DNA of 64,000 nucleotides from Adenophora triphylla var. japonica (Eukaryota > Streptophyta > Magnoliopsida > Asterales > Campanulaceae), in contig JAFEMH010001489.1 in NCBI GenBank assembly GCA_022495995.1, positions 186,001 to 250,000 on the forward strand, given 5' to 3'. The notes under the pieces are model-generated. The model did no database searches. It was not told the DNA's origin and was given only the letters and a program-made list of their open reading frames with translations. The translations under genes were made by a program, and so were the position numbers. Shown piece by piece: positions 1 through 10,910 of this stretch (within the stretch, counting starts at the first letter, position 1; each line of letters begins with the position of its first letter).

Positions 1-141
1 TATGTTGTTGCTGAATCTTGGGTTAAGCAGATCAAGTTTGCGGTTAAGGAAAAGGGTTACGGTTGCCTAGTTTGACCACTGATGGGGAAATTTTACATCA
101 GAATCACAAAATGATACCATTCATATTAATTAAGCTCTGAC
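1..141 (+). pseudogene. C-terminal fragment of an F-box protein paralogue
   Basis: The plus strand from base 1 reads a peptide containing AESWVKQIKFAVKE, which closely matches AESWVKQFKFVVRE near the C-terminus of the intact F-box gene on the other strand (247-1350). The frame runs into TGA at 73-75. The matching continuation (LTTDGEILHQNHK) lies in another frame, so there is an indel near base 60. That second frame ends at TGA 139-141. The gene would begin left of the window. It is arranged tail-to-tail with the intact copy, about 100 bp apart, as expected for an inverted local F-box duplication. Seen: homology and frameshift. Inferred: pseudogene status, because the rest lies outside the window. 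Confidence 0.7.
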
Positions 142-246
142 TGTGTACTAGCAATTTGACAACGACAAAAGTTCAATGGCTGCAACGAAAGTTCTATGTA
201 TAACCAGAAACCAGTGAGGTCCAAGACGATGAGATATTGCTGGGGC

Positions 247-1350
247 TCAGTGTTCCCCGAGTAAAACTAGGCTCTCTCTGAAAGCAAGCAAATTAAATCT
301 AAACCCACGAATCCCAGTGTTCCTGTGTTTCCCGTCCACAGGATTACACAGAAAAAATTCCTTACGGTGATTTTGATATATAATGTCCCCATCAGTGGTC
401 AAACCAGGCAACATGTAAATCCCTTCCCGAACCACAAACTTGAACTGCTTAACCCAAGACTCAGCGACACCATGCTGCTTCATCACCCACATGTAACCAC
501 AGTAAGAATTGTCAGAGAAGGCATTGATAAGCAAAGAAAGTGATCCATGGAACTCTGCAAGAACCTCGCAGCGGATTCCAATTCCATCGTAACAGCTAGT
601 AGGCAGCATCAGTTCTTGGAAGACTTCGCTATTGAAGTTAAATGACAAGATCAAATGGCGATCTGGACCCTTAGGCCGGTCTGCAATCCAATGGATGGCT
701 CCATTCACCAATGCCAGGGATGATCTATAAGCTTTACACGAGACTGTAGCTTCTAGCCTCCTCCGTGAGTTTGTGCGCAGAGTATAGACCTCAATCTCAG
801 ATCTCATTTGGCCAAAACACTTTTCCATATTCTCCCAGAAATATGAAAGTCGGACAATCTTATGGTCACCACTTACATGGTCAAATCCTAGCCCAAGAAC
901 AACCCATGTCCGCATGTCAAAAAACTGAGGTTTGACAAGCGGAGATCTGGGAAGGGTCTTGAATTTTCTGATAGATGGATTCCACAGATACACAATGCGA
1001 CCAAAGTACATAAAATAATCATCAGTCAAGCAAAGCATCCCATTACATGATCCAACAATCGTCATATCTAAGGACTCGCAATCAAAAGAAAATTCCAAGT
1101 TGAACTTTTCAGCCAATGTGCGGCCACACACAACTCTGCACATTTGTAGTCCGCTCAGTGTCGATGGAATGTGCAAGAGGTATCCGTTGTTGTCAATCTT
1201 GCCTCGATTAAGGTGGGAGGCGATGAAACTGTTATCAGTAATCAGAGAGTACCATGATTTGCAGACTGATGAGAAGATTATTAAAGTTTTTGCGGGTAGT
1301 CTTTCAATTATATCCCTCAAGATTTCTTGAGGTAAATCCTTGGATGACAT
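247..1350 (-). CDS. F-box protein with F-box-associated domain (SCF substrate adaptor)
   Basis: A single-exon, 367-residue protein. Residues about 4-45 form an F-box (LPQEILRDIIERLPAKTL, then VCKSWYSLI), the motif that binds SKP1 in SCF ubiquitin ligases. Residues about 95-270 carry F-box-associated (FBA type) signatures: GSCNGMLCL, LWNPSIRKF, LGFDHVSGDHKIVRL, NGAIHWIAD and LSFNFNSEVFQELMLP. This is the architecture of the large plant At3g06240/CPR1-like family, which selects proteins for ubiquitination. Length is normal for the family and there are no internal stops. The start at 1350 leaves the F-box at the extreme N-terminus, as usual. A (CT)14 tract lies 14 bp upstream in the probable 5' UTR. 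The degraded substrate cannot be inferred. Fast-evolving F-box genes next to transposons may be polymorphic or silenced. Confidence 0.9.
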   Translation of the reverse strand: MSSKDLPQEILRDIIERLPAKTLIIFSSVCKSWYSLITDNSFIASHLNRGKIDNNGYLLHIPSTLSGLQMCRVVCGRTLAEKFNLEFSFDCESLDMTIVGSCNGMLCLTDDYFMYFGRIVYLWNPSIRKFKTLPRSPLVKPQFFDMRTWVVLGLGFDHVSGDHKIVRLSYFWENMEKCFGQMRSEIEVYTLRTNSRRRLEATVSCKAYRSSLALVNGAIHWIADRPKGPDRHLILSFNFNSEVFQELMLPTSCYDGIGIRCEVLAEFHGSLSLLINAFSDNSYCGYMWVMKQHGVAESWVKQFKFVVREGIYMLPGLTTDGDIIYQNHRKEFFLCNPVDGKHRNTGIRGFRFNLLAFRESLVLLGEH

Positions 1351-1359
1351 TTTATGAAA

Positions 1360-1363
<4 letters not shown>

Positions 1364-1391
<28 letters not shown>
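1364..1391. repeat. (CT)14 microsatellite in the F-box gene leader
   Basis: Uninterrupted CT dinucleotides just upstream of the F-box start codon (GA on the coding strand). GA/CT tracts in 5' leaders are common in plants and can bind GAGA-type BPC factors. Any regulatory role here is inference. Confidence 0.9.
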
Positions 1392-1394
<3 letters not shown>

Positions 1395-2574
1395 TTAAGA
1401 CGTATTGTTGGCCTTTAGAGGAGGTTTTTTGTTTGTGAAGACTTCAATTTTGAGCTTTAATAGCTGCTTGAAAAGGCAAGAAAAACAGAGTTGCTGCTTT
1501 ATATCACCTGCAAAACAATGAGGTGATCATGAACATGAACATATGTACTTAATAAACAAAAAGTGCTCTCTACCCTCTATGGGTCACTGTGAACTTCCAT
1601 GATAACATAGAAACGTCTAGTTCTTATTTTCATATGACGAGTCCTCTTACCCGACACATCGTCATATTTGTACCCTAGTAGAATGTTGCATGCTAGAAAA
1701 TTGCCGAAACAGTCTAGCTATGAATTTGAATTGCTTAATCCCTACTTATTTTAAACAGCATATATATGTAGGCTGCAGCCACAGTCAATCATGTCAAAAC
1801 CTTCAGACTGCCATTCGTAAGCAAAAAAGTAATCCATGGTGCCCCTAGTGAAAATGTAAGTTCTGGCATACCTTAAAGCAATATGACAAGGTTTTGAAAT
1901 TAAATGTATACAAGTTGTTCATTTAAATCGTCAAAATTAAGAATTTTCTTTACGTAATGAGTAATGTAAATAAATAAATTAAAAAAAAAAAAACGAAAGA
2001 AAGAAAGAAAGAACATCTGGAGCATCCAAATGTTTGAAGATGCATGCAAGTGCTTGAAAACAAAGCTTTAAATGGAAACTTTGACAATCCGATCAAGCCA
2101 AAAATTTACAAATAATGCAATGTACTACCCATTGACATTTTAAAGGAATGCACTTTATAGAATGTTTACATAAAATGCAATGTACAAGCATTGACCCTAA
2201 CAATGTTAAAAACTTAACGGAAATGCCAACGTAGTATCCTAGGCAGCATGCCATTGCCACATAAGAAGCAGACAACACATTAAATACACTGACGTCCGTA
2301 AAGAAAAACACTGACACCCGTTAAATAAACACACCCATTTCAAGCTTCTTATCCATCTTCCAAACACTGCCTCCAACCCGCCACGGCCATTAAAATCACC
2401 GCCAAACACTGCCTTCACTCCCTTTAATCACCAATATTCACAAATCAAACACTAATGTTTCACTAACCCACAATATTCAACCATATTCCCCAACAAGATT
2501 TCAAAATCCTCAGTGTATTACCTTTGACAACCCCCAAATCAATTCACCAAAACCACTGTTAGACATCTAAAATT
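1392..2574. other. Intergenic DNA, no gene recognised
   Basis: AT-rich sequence with no convincing coding region on either strand. It holds an A-run followed by a short GAAA repeat (about 1981-2011). A TATA-like ATATAAAG (minus strand, near 1500) lies about 150 bp upstream of the F-box start and is a possible but unproven core promoter. A stretch around 2090-2330 has the phrasing of a degraded Mutator-type terminal repeat, but I could not find its partner. Confidence 0.5.
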
Positions 2575-2985
2575 TCAATGGGAAACTACCAACACAATGC
2601 ACATAGCAATACCAACACTTAACTCAAAGCAACTAAAATTGTACCTCAACTTTGGGGTTTGGACAGAGTTGCTGCCGGAAAATAGCCGGAATATGCTGTT
2701 GGTCGTACGGAACAGTTGCGGGAGGGGGCGGAGTTGCTGCAGAGGGGCTCTGAACTGTGAAGTCCGGTGCTGTTGCAGAAAAACCCAGGAGCGAATAATC
2801 AGACTGCCGGAAACTCTGCAATGTGGGCGGTCGGAAAAGGACGAGGCACTGCAGGCGGAAAGCAGCGGACTGAGTGGTGGTCGGCGCGGATTAGAGAAGA
2901 CGACCGGAGGAAAGGTTGCAATGGTGGGAGGAAGAGGAGGATGGGCTGCGTAGGCGGGCGGCGAAAAGTTGTAATGCTGCTCCAA
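2575..2985 (-). CDS. Possible proline-rich first exon, unrecognised
   Basis: An open frame of 136 codons beginning MEQHYNFSPPAYAAHPPLPPT, rich in Pro and Ser. The region is more GC-rich than its surroundings, and other frames on both strands are open too, which weakens the case. A GT donor-like site (GAG followed by GTACAA on the minus strand, near 2643) would end an exon after about 114 codons. I found no convincing second exon downstream. I do not recognise the product. It could be the 5' exon of a host gene, a transposon-captured exon, or simply GC-rich non-coding sequence. Confidence 0.2.
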   Translation of the reverse strand: MEQHYNFSPPAYAAHPPLPPTIATFPPVVFSNPRRPPLSPLLSACSASSFSDRPHCRVSGSLIIRSWVFLQQHRTSQFRAPLQQLRPLPQLFRTTNSIFRLFSGSNSVQTPKLRYNFSCFELSVGIAMCIVLVVSH

Positions 2986-4089
2986 TTCACCACGGCTCAG
3001 TTCTCGAGTTTTTAGGGCGTGCTTGGGGAAATGAAAGGAAAAAAAAAAAATCTAAAATAATTTTGTTGGTTCCAATATTTTTTTTGACAATTGTTACTCG
3101 CCCAACAACATTACTACTGAATAACCCGCATGTCATCAACTAAAATGACTATATTAATTTTTAATTAATAATTCAAAACAAATACACCATCCTAAAAATA
3201 ATAAAATTATCCACCTTCAATCTTTCATATTATTCGATCAAAACCCAACTATCCTACATATTCTTCGGCCAAAACCCACCTTCAAATCACCAATTTTTCC
3301 CGTCATCTTCAACCAAATTAAACTCATCTTATTAAAAGAAGTTTCAACAATTTTCGGATTTAACAACACACACAAAAACAGGAATACACATACAACGATG
3401 AAAACACACACACACACATTCAATTGGAGTGAAGTTGGGATCTTTTTGTAAAAATCCAAGCTTTGGTGGGTTGTTTGAGAGGAATCCGGTTCTGGGTCGG
3501 GGGATTGTAAAAGGGAGAGGGTTAATTCCACATTGTGATAAGACCCGGGTTGCCATTGAAGGAAAAGAGAGAGACCAAGATTGTGAATTTGCAGATGAAT
3601 TTCAATTATGGGTCTCCCTGAAAATTTAGAGAGAGAGAGAAGGGTGAGAAAGAAGGAAGTGAGGAGGACAGAGAGAGTGAGTATGTGGCTTGGGGGTCTA
3701 GGGAAGGGACTGTCAAAATTCACCTTTCAAATGAAGCTTTTGATTTTGGCTAGATTTGTCAATTGTTTTGATTTTGATGAAATTAATTTGACATATTCTG
3801 AACCTGAGTGCCTATGTAAAAGAATTCCTTGTTAAAATGTCAATGTTGAATTCAAAGGTTTGGGTGCGGGAGCGTGGGTGTGTTTTGTTAATTTAGATGA
3901 GTGTTTATTTAGGGGTTTAAAATGGTAAGATCGAAATAATGGTGGTATATACAGTGTTGAATGTTTATTTTTTTTTGGTAAACTTAGTAGTGCGGGAGTA
4001 TTCAGTAATGTTGCGGGGGTGAATAATAATTCTCTATTTTTTAGGATCACTTTCTCTATGACCCGTATGGCGAGATTTAAACCAAACGT
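2986..4089. other. Intergenic DNA with low-complexity stretches
   Basis: Several short frames are open on both strands, but none resembles a known protein. There is a short (CA)n run near 3405-3420, and purine-rich (GA)-type stretches at about 3560-3680. No transposon ends were identified. Confidence 0.4.
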
Positions 4090-4905
4090 AGGAAGTAATA
4101 GATTTAAAATTTCATAACACCCATCGCCCTCTTATAACTGACTTATAAGACTAATTCATCTCTTATAAGTGACTTATAAAACTAATTTGTCTTTTATATT
4201 GACTTATAAAATAATTTTTACAACAACAAAAAAAAAATTTCAATAATAACAACGAATTAATCTTGTAATTTACTCATTAAAACTCTTGTAACTAAATTAT
4301 AAGAACAATTTGCCTATTATAACTAATTCATCTCTTATAATTGTCTTATAACTGACTTATAAAACTACTTCATCTTTTATAATTCAGTTATGAGACAATT
4401 TTTTCAACAAAAAAATAAAATAAAATTTCAATAATAACGAATTGGTATTATAATTTACACATTACAACACTTATATATAACTTATAACATTAATTTGTAT
4501 CTTATAATTGACTTATAAGACAATTTTTTAACAAAAAATCAAAATTTTCAATAATAACAACAAACAAATCTCATAATGTACACATTAAAACTCTTATATT
4601 TGAATTATAAAACCAACTTGCCTATTATAACTAATTTGTCTCTTATAACTGATTTATAAGACAATTTTTTTAATCAAAAATTTCAATAACAACGACGATT
4701 AATCTCATAATTTACATATTACAACTCTCACATCTCAATTATAACTGACTTATAAAACTATTTCATCTCTTATTAATGACTTATAAGACTTTTTCATCTC
4801 TTATAATTGACTTATAAAACCATTTTTCAACCAAAAAAAAATTTCAATAGTAATAACAAACTATTATGATAATTCATACATTACAACTCTTATATCTGCT
4901 TGCAT
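4090..4905. repeat. Degenerate tandem repeat, about five units of 125-180 bp
   Basis: The block CTTATAA(T/C)TGACTTATAA, then an ACAATTTTT-type A/T run, then TTTCAATAATAAC, then TCATAATTTACACATTA, recurs about five times (landmark TTTCAATA near 4240, 4424, 4542, 4680 and 4843). Spacing varies from about 125 to 180 bp, so this is an old, eroded array. It is non-coding. Its origin (satellite remnant or transposon interior) is unknown. Confidence 0.65.
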
Positions 4906-5149
4906 AAAATAAAATACATATGATATTTATTTTGGAAGATAAAAAATAAAAAAGATGAAAAGTTGTGTAAAATAATAGGGGCCGGTGAAGAGGAAAAGAG
5001 TTTTGATACGGGTTTAAGAACTGGGTCGAGCCCATGCGTTATAGCAAATTCAAGATAGCCTAGCCCATTAAGAATATACTCCGTAACCGTTAGTAGTGTG
5101 AAGATGAAAATTTTGGAGAAATGGGTGTGGGTCCTTGCTATTTCCTAGT

Positions 5150-5590
5150 CCTCTACTGATAACCAATGGCAATTGCATCAGCATATATAAATACAACAAC
5201 AAACCAAGTTGTTGTGCTGTTTAAGCACGCTAATCTCCCTCCCTCACCTTTCTCCATTTCAACTCCAAAATTAGGCAACCAAAAAAAAATACAAAACATA
5301 CACACAATCCACCAATTCGTCTACACAAAATCACATTAAGGTCTGAGAGTTCATTGGCAGAGGAAGGTGACTTGTGTGAGAGAGACGAAGGGAAGATAGG
5401 AGAACTTCGCCGTTGCCGGAGATTCACTGCCTCACCGTCGCCGGAGATCCACTGTCTTCGCCGGAGATGGTCAGAGAAAGAAAAGGTTGTGTGTATGTGT
5501 GTGATTTTGAGAGAGAGAGAGAGAGAGAGAGAGATGTGATAAATGAAGTTGATGGGAGGGAGAAGAGGTGGAACATAGGGGTGTCTGGGG
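5150..5590 (+). promoter_or_regulatory. Promoter-like segment (CCAAT, TATA) followed by GA-rich leader
   Basis: The plus strand has AACCAATGG at about 5161 and ATATATAAATAC at about 5184, in the right order and spacing for a plant core promoter. A GA-rich segment follows, with three GCCGGAGAT repeats (5414-5468) and a (GA)13 run (5509-5534). No convincing downstream coding sequence was found: the frames here are short and low-complexity on both strands. This may be the 5' end of a decayed or captured gene. Weak call. Confidence 0.2.
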
Positions 5591-5990
5591 AATTTGATAT
5601 GGGGATAACTCTTTATTTGAGATTTACAAAAAAAAAAATCTTTAAGGGAAAAAAAATTGGGCAAAGGGGCCCTAAGGGAATTTTTCCTATTTTTTGGGAA
5701 GAAAATTGAAGAAAAATGAAGGAAATTATTTGAGCATTTCTCTTTACACAATACTTTCAAAGGGGGATTTACCATATAATTTCTCAAACTTACCAATTTT
5801 ACCTCCTAATAAAACAAAACATATTTCATTTAACCATATAGTTCCTATATTAATGAGTACATTCTCCTTCTCATTTTAATAAGTCTACCCTCCCATTATT
5901 TTACTAATTTCACCCTCTTTATGTTTACTTTCTCTCCAACCACCATCACCTTATGTCACCCCTCCCCATCTTTTCCGGTTAGCAACTCCA
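5591..5990. other. Intergenic DNA, nothing recognised
   Basis: AT-rich, with homopolymer A runs and pyrimidine-rich patches. No coding region, repeat array or transposon end was recognised. Confidence 0.4.
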
Positions 5991-5994
5991 ACAA

Positions 5995-6590
5995 CCACCA
6001 ACTTCAGCGACTTTTTTTTTAACTCCGGTGACCAAACACATGAGAACTTATCATTAAGTTCTCAGTTATCAAATAAATTACAAAGAACACGATCAACTTC
6101 GGCAACCACCCATTTCGGCGACCAAACAACTGAGAACTTAACTTATCAGTAAGTTCTCAGTTGTCAACTAAACTATTAAGAACACGATCAACTACGGTAA
6201 ACAAACAACTGAGAACTTATCATTAAGTTCTCAAATGTCAACTACTAATAAAATAGTCAACTGCAACGATCGCTACGACGACCAATCAACTGAGAACATA
6301 TTAGTAGTAAGTACTCAGTTGTCAACTAATAAAAACATGATCAACTCTGCCGACCACCAACTATGTTGACCGCTACGGCGACCAAACAAATGGGATCTTA
6401 TTAGTAAGTTCTCAATTGTCAACTAGTAAAAACATGATCAACTCCAGCGACAGCTTTGACTACTGAAAAATTGAGAACTTGTCAATAAGTTCTCTGTTTC
6501 AACTAAATTATTAAGAACACGATCAACTACGACTACCAAATAATTAAGAAATTATCAATAATTTCTCAATTGTCAACTAATCTACCAAAA
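5995..6590. repeat. Tandem repeat (about 7 units of 75-100 bp) with a hairpin in most units
   Basis: Units follow the pattern: GATCAACT, a CGGCGACCA-type motif, AACTGAGAACTTA, a short spacer, TAAGTTCTCAGTT, GTCAACTA. Landmarks lie near 6041, 6131, 6211, 6291, 6391, 6472 and 6546. The core is an inverted repeat. At 6041-6064 TGAGAACTTA and TAAGTTCTCA are perfect 10-bp arms around TCAT, and at 6127-6164 the arms extend to 14 bp. Later units are eroded. No coding capacity. Confidence 0.75.
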
Positions 6591-6784
6591 CTAAGTCTCA
6601 TATATAAACTTTTACTAAAAACAAGATTTAAAAATAAATAAATAGAGATATTACTTATGACAATTTATATATGTAAAATAGTAGAACTAGAAGAAAAAAT
6701 GCCAATTTATCTGTAGGTTAGTCAATGAAATATCATTTGTGTTAATAAAATTAAGGTCATTGTCAGTATTTGAAAATCATTTGC

Positions 6785-7284
6785 TGATGTGACCATAAAA
6801 AATTCAACAGAAAATACGATACGCCTAAGGGGCAAAATGGACATGCAAATACATAAAAAGTATACAATACTATGGGAATAAAATGATCATTATTAATATA
6901 AGGACCTCGAGGTCCAATGGATAGTATGGCGACCCAAATGGGCTGAAGTGGGCCGAATGGGCCAAATAGACTTTAGGGCTAAAAGCCCATCCAGACTATA
7001 AATACACTGGAAGCTTCTTATTTCAACAGATCGGTCTCTGGTTCACTCTCTCTCTCTCTCTCTCCCTCCCAAAACCCCAAAATCTCTCTCTATATTGTTC
7101 AATGGATATACACTTAAAGAATGGTTTAATGATTCTCACACCGGAGGGTTTTGGGGGGAAAGACCCCCACCCCCTAACGGTGTCTTGTTTTCTCAGATCA
7201 ATATGGGGAATTCGATGCCGTGGTCAACCATAACCCTTCCTATAGCTTGGGATTCCATGGTGAGTAGATTTTTTGTAGCATCAG
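6785..7284 (+). repeat. 5' LTR of the non-autonomous retrotransposon
   Basis: About 500 bp with TG...CA ends. It contains the perfect 14-bp palindrome GGACCTCGAGGTCC (6902-6915), a CTATAAATAC TATA-like box near 6997 and a CT microsatellite near 7045, in the usual promoter order. By eye it differs from the 3' LTR at roughly two dozen positions plus small indels, so the insertion is fairly old. Confidence 0.9.
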
Positions 7285-7287
7285 TTT

Positions 7288-7306
7288 GGTTCCATTGCCG
7301 GGAATG
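7288..7306 (+). other. Primer-binding site, tRNA-Asp type (diverged)
   Basis: TGGTTCCATTGCCGGGAAT starts 3 bp after the LTR. It differs at four positions from the complement of a plant tRNA-Asp 3' end (TGGCGCCGTTGCCGGGGAT). Three of the four changes are C-to-T or G-to-A transitions, as expected from deamination of methylated cytosines in a silenced element. Confidence 0.65.
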
Positions 7307-8355
7307 AGAAAGAAGTTGTCGGATATCATACACCACAGGCATTCTACTCGGCAGACGACGAAGGAGAAGAAGAGAAGAAAGGGCAGATTTTTATGAAAAA
7401 AGAATGAGGATCTGTTGACAGGAAAGGAAACCCCTAATTTTTTCCATTTCCTTCTGGTCAACAGCGTGGACTTCGAATGCGGAGAGTCTAGGAAAGTGGA
7501 AGCAGCAGATCAGAGTTGCAGTTGAGGAGCTCCTTTGATCTAACACATGGATGCCCATTATCCTACTAGATCGAAGTGGAGCAGCGAGATAGAGCAGCTT
7601 GGAAGGAGAGAAGCACCTCGGAGGAATCAGCAGAGTGCAGGTCAAGCCAGAGCAACGACTAAAAAGCGACATCAAAAGTCATCTCGTGGTCATGGAAACC
7701 TCCAAGTGATTTTAGAACAAATGAAAACCAAATCGCCAAAACCCAAATCGTTAAAACCAAATCGCCAAAAATGAAATCGCAAATCAAAGGAAATCGCAGA
7801 TTAGTGAAATCGCAAAACAACGAAGCCGCTAAAGGAGGAAATCGCATGACCTACTTATAAAAGGGGCGGAATCATAGTGAAATCAAGCGAGAACGAAAGC
7901 GAGATGATTAAAATATCCAGTTCAGGGGAAATCGCCGAAATTGTTGATAAAATTCAAGGAAACCCAGGGATATAAGCGGACTCAAATGAAAATTGGGAAG
8001 ACAGAGAGCTTACAGAGGATGTCGCCGGGAAGCTGGAAGTCGCTGGTGAAGACCAAGCCGCCATCCTCAGAAGTTGATAGCAAGCGACGTCGAGTTCGCC
8101 TTGAGCGAAATCGCGCGAGAAAGAGATGAAGTCACAGAGCGAGATTGATGTTAAGCGAGATCTAGGTTGAGCAATATCGAGGTTGAGCGAGATCGGAGTC
8201 GAGCGAGATCGATGTTGAGCGAGATTGAAGACGGGTTTGTGTCGTCGACTGGTAGATGGGGCGATAGTTTCTGGAGAGGATGAAGTGATTGTGTGGTTGA
8301 GGAAAGTCTTGATTTAATTTAAAGTGGAAAAGTCAAAAGTCAAAAGCCTAATCAA
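7307..8355 (+). repeat. Internal region of the LTR element with short-period repeats
   Basis: Non-coding interior. AAATCGC-centred motifs recur about ten times between 7725 and 7850. A short repeat based on GTTGAGCGAGATCGA recurs about five times between 8130 and 8230. Short open frames exist but show no gag or pol features. Confidence 0.6.
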
Positions 8356-9145
8356 CACTACTAGAAATTGATGTATTAGGGTCAACAAAATGCCGACCCT
8401 AAAAGTCCATTTACCGTCCCTAAAAGTATTTAGGTCGGCCTTTGGGACGGGAAATAGGGGTCCTAAATAACATGCGACTCAAAAAGTTTAGGGTCCCCCG
8501 TCACCGTCCCAAAAGTTTAATTAGGTCCACCATTAGCCGACCTTAAAAAGTAAAGGGGACATTTTAATTTTAGCGGTAAAAATTGGAGGGAAACTGATTT
8601 TTGGTGGGAACCTGTTTTAGCCAATCCATTAGAATTTTAAAAAGAAATTACAATTCAACCTAAAATTATGGACGGAAACAAATTCAACACAAGTATATGA
8701 TTGAGCCAAATCAACAGCAATAACAAATCAATTTATTAAATAATCTTGAATCATTTGTACATCATCGTACTTATTCAAATTTCTAAAATACTAAGATAAA
8801 AAAAAGTATGTCTAGTACTAGTTAAATTAACTCCATTGCATATAACTTGGGCCGATAAATCTGCATCTTTCCATCATGTTCTTCAATGAAACTCGAATCC
8901 CACTACTAACACATGAAACCTGAAAAGAATGACACATATATATTAGTACTAATTTAACAGTGACTTCAGAATAAGCAATACTTCAATCGAGCTCTACAAT
9001 AATGTCAATGTAACTTCAGTTGGTGATTAGATTAATTTGTCATGGATGGTGAATATCACATTCTACGTCGCTTTGGTTCAAAAACAACTACACAAACATG
9101 ACAATTGCTAATGCAGACATAAGAAATGTAGGAGGATTTTCTGAC

Positions 9146-9830
9146 CTTTTCTTTTGATTTTAGATCAGCTAGCTGCATTTTTTTCTCGAGCTCTTCGACC
9201 TGTGCCTCTAGAAGTGAAAGTGACTTGCTTTTAGCTTCAATCTCTTCAAGAGAACTTTTCAAAGCGTGGTCTTTTCAAACACTTCTTTAGACAGCGCTTT
9301 CTTTCGTTTAACCGATTAAAACGAAATATGTAAATGAATATTCACCATAACAAAACAAAAAAACTACCTAATGAATTGATAATTGACAGAGTAATGCAGT
9401 ACCTCTTCTTTTAGCCTTGCCTCAACAACAGCTAATTGTTTTTCAAGTTCCTCAAAAGACTTTCTCAACCCAGCGTTCTCAGTAATGTCAATATTGAGCC
9501 TTTTAATCTCATCTTTCAAGAAAACTTCATTAGATATGTGTTCCTTCACTTGTCCTTCACTTATTCTTTCAAGACCATTTAGTTTTGACTCATATGAGGC
9601 CAATTCATGAGTGAGCTTCAAGTTCACTACAGCTAGATCTTCACTCTCTTTTGCATAATGACCAGATTTGCTTTGCACTTCTTCAACCAGGCTTTCTAGA
9701 CTACTTAGCTTTAACAAGGCCTGTTCCAATTCATGTTTACGGCTTTCAGCAAGCGCAGATGCTTCATGAGCCTGCTCCTCATATGCCCTTATCTAAACTT
9801 CAAGAGCTTTCAGCTCGCTTATCTAAAAGG
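9146..9830 (-). pseudogene. Captured exons of a PICC/At2g32240-like long coiled-coil protein
   Basis: Two exon-like blocks on the minus strand. The upstream block (about 9830-9403) encodes a coiled coil including LEQALLKLSSLESLVEEVQ, LKLTHELASYESKL and FEELEKQLAVVEARLKEE, and ends at a GT donor (GAAGAG followed by GTACTG). The second block (about 9280-9146) includes KSSLEEIEAKSKSLSLLEAQ and KKMQLADLKSKEK, and ends at another GT donor. The series resembles the C-terminal heptad region of plant myosin-heavy-chain-related proteins such as Arabidopsis At2g32240 (PICC); I base this on memory, not on a search. A stop near 9794 and a frameshift near 9255 show decay. The host protein is a membrane-anchored coiled-coil protein; this fragment lacks the rest. 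It lies inside the CACTA element, so capture is the simplest explanation. Confidence 0.7.
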
Positions 9831-10910
9831 TCAGTAGCTTCTGATTCCCAATAAAGGACTATCTGGAGTCGCATCTAGTGACTCGGGCAACTCGGGCATA
9901 CTCGACATTCATATAGGGATAAAGGGAGTATCACATAAAAAAAGTGGTCTTCACATTCAAAATGACAGTAATAATGTAAATATAGCAATTTACATAAGTA
10001 TAATGATTCATGAATATGTCCTACCTGTCTTCCCCTCATTCTAAGACCAGAGGAGCTACCTTGAGAATCAAACCAGATATATATGCACAAATCTGGGTTG
10101 CAGTAAATGAATTGTCATAAAGAAATTGTTGTTTCCCTTCAGAATAACCAATACTTCAATTCAAATTCAAATCACTGGATCTTATTACATACTACCCTTT
10201 TTAGTAGCATGAACAACTGTTGTGGTTGCATGTCCTCCTCTAAAGACTACCAACTCATTATCTGATTTGGTTGTACAAGATAATAGAAAAAGAACTGCTA
10301 ACCTTTTGATAGTGTTCATTCAGATTCCCCAAAAGATCATCGTTATAAACATATCAAATCAAAACCCCTACACCAGAAAAGATAAATGGACAGGCACATT
10401 AAAAGACAACAATGTAGCAAAGGAGGAAAAGCATGAAAACTACTATAAATAATATTTATTTAAATTTCGTGAAAATAATTTTTTTATATAAATCTATGAT
10501 CAAATTTCAATTAAATCAACTATCAGAATCAAAGTGAAAGCCTGCGGAAGGTAAAGGGTAATTAATACATACTCCCCAAATCCAAAATGAGATTTCGTTA
10601 TCACGAAGAACCATAAACGCACTTCTTGAAAAAAAAAACGGAGTATTTGTTATTGTTTTAGCTGCCTATAAAAGAACTAGGCTGTGAGACAACCCTTGAC
10701 AAGAAACAGCAAAACAAAGTCTACAATATTGTATGTATATCAACATATACGATCATCATCTAGGAAAGGTAGAACAGTTTTAACTTTGTTATACACTCTC
10801 TCTCGGGCGGAGTTCAGAAAAAAAAAATGAATACAAAGCATCGGATTTGGAGGACTGGCAAGTACACACAGTGAATTCTTATGCACAGTAAGAAAAATGC
10901 AAAACTCTGG

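Noticed and set aside
2093..2317. 74-codon minus-strand frame
   Set aside because: No homology; the sequence style suggests transposon terminal-repeat debris, but no partner repeat was found, so neither a gene nor an element is claimed.
3238..3723. 161-codon minus-strand frame with hydrophobic and VCVCVF-like stretches
   Set aside because: The Cys/Val stretch is a translated (CA)n repeat; the plus strand is equally open; no homology recognised.
5230..5796. 188-codon frame on the minus strand opposite the GA-rich segment
   Set aside because: Low-complexity Ser/Leu and Phe/Lys composition caused by (CT)n and A-runs; other frames equally open; no recognisable domain.
7095..7307. 70-codon plus-strand frame at the LTR/primer-site junction
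   Set aside because: Falls across the 3' part of the LTR and the primer-binding site; the matching stretch of the other LTR does not preserve it.
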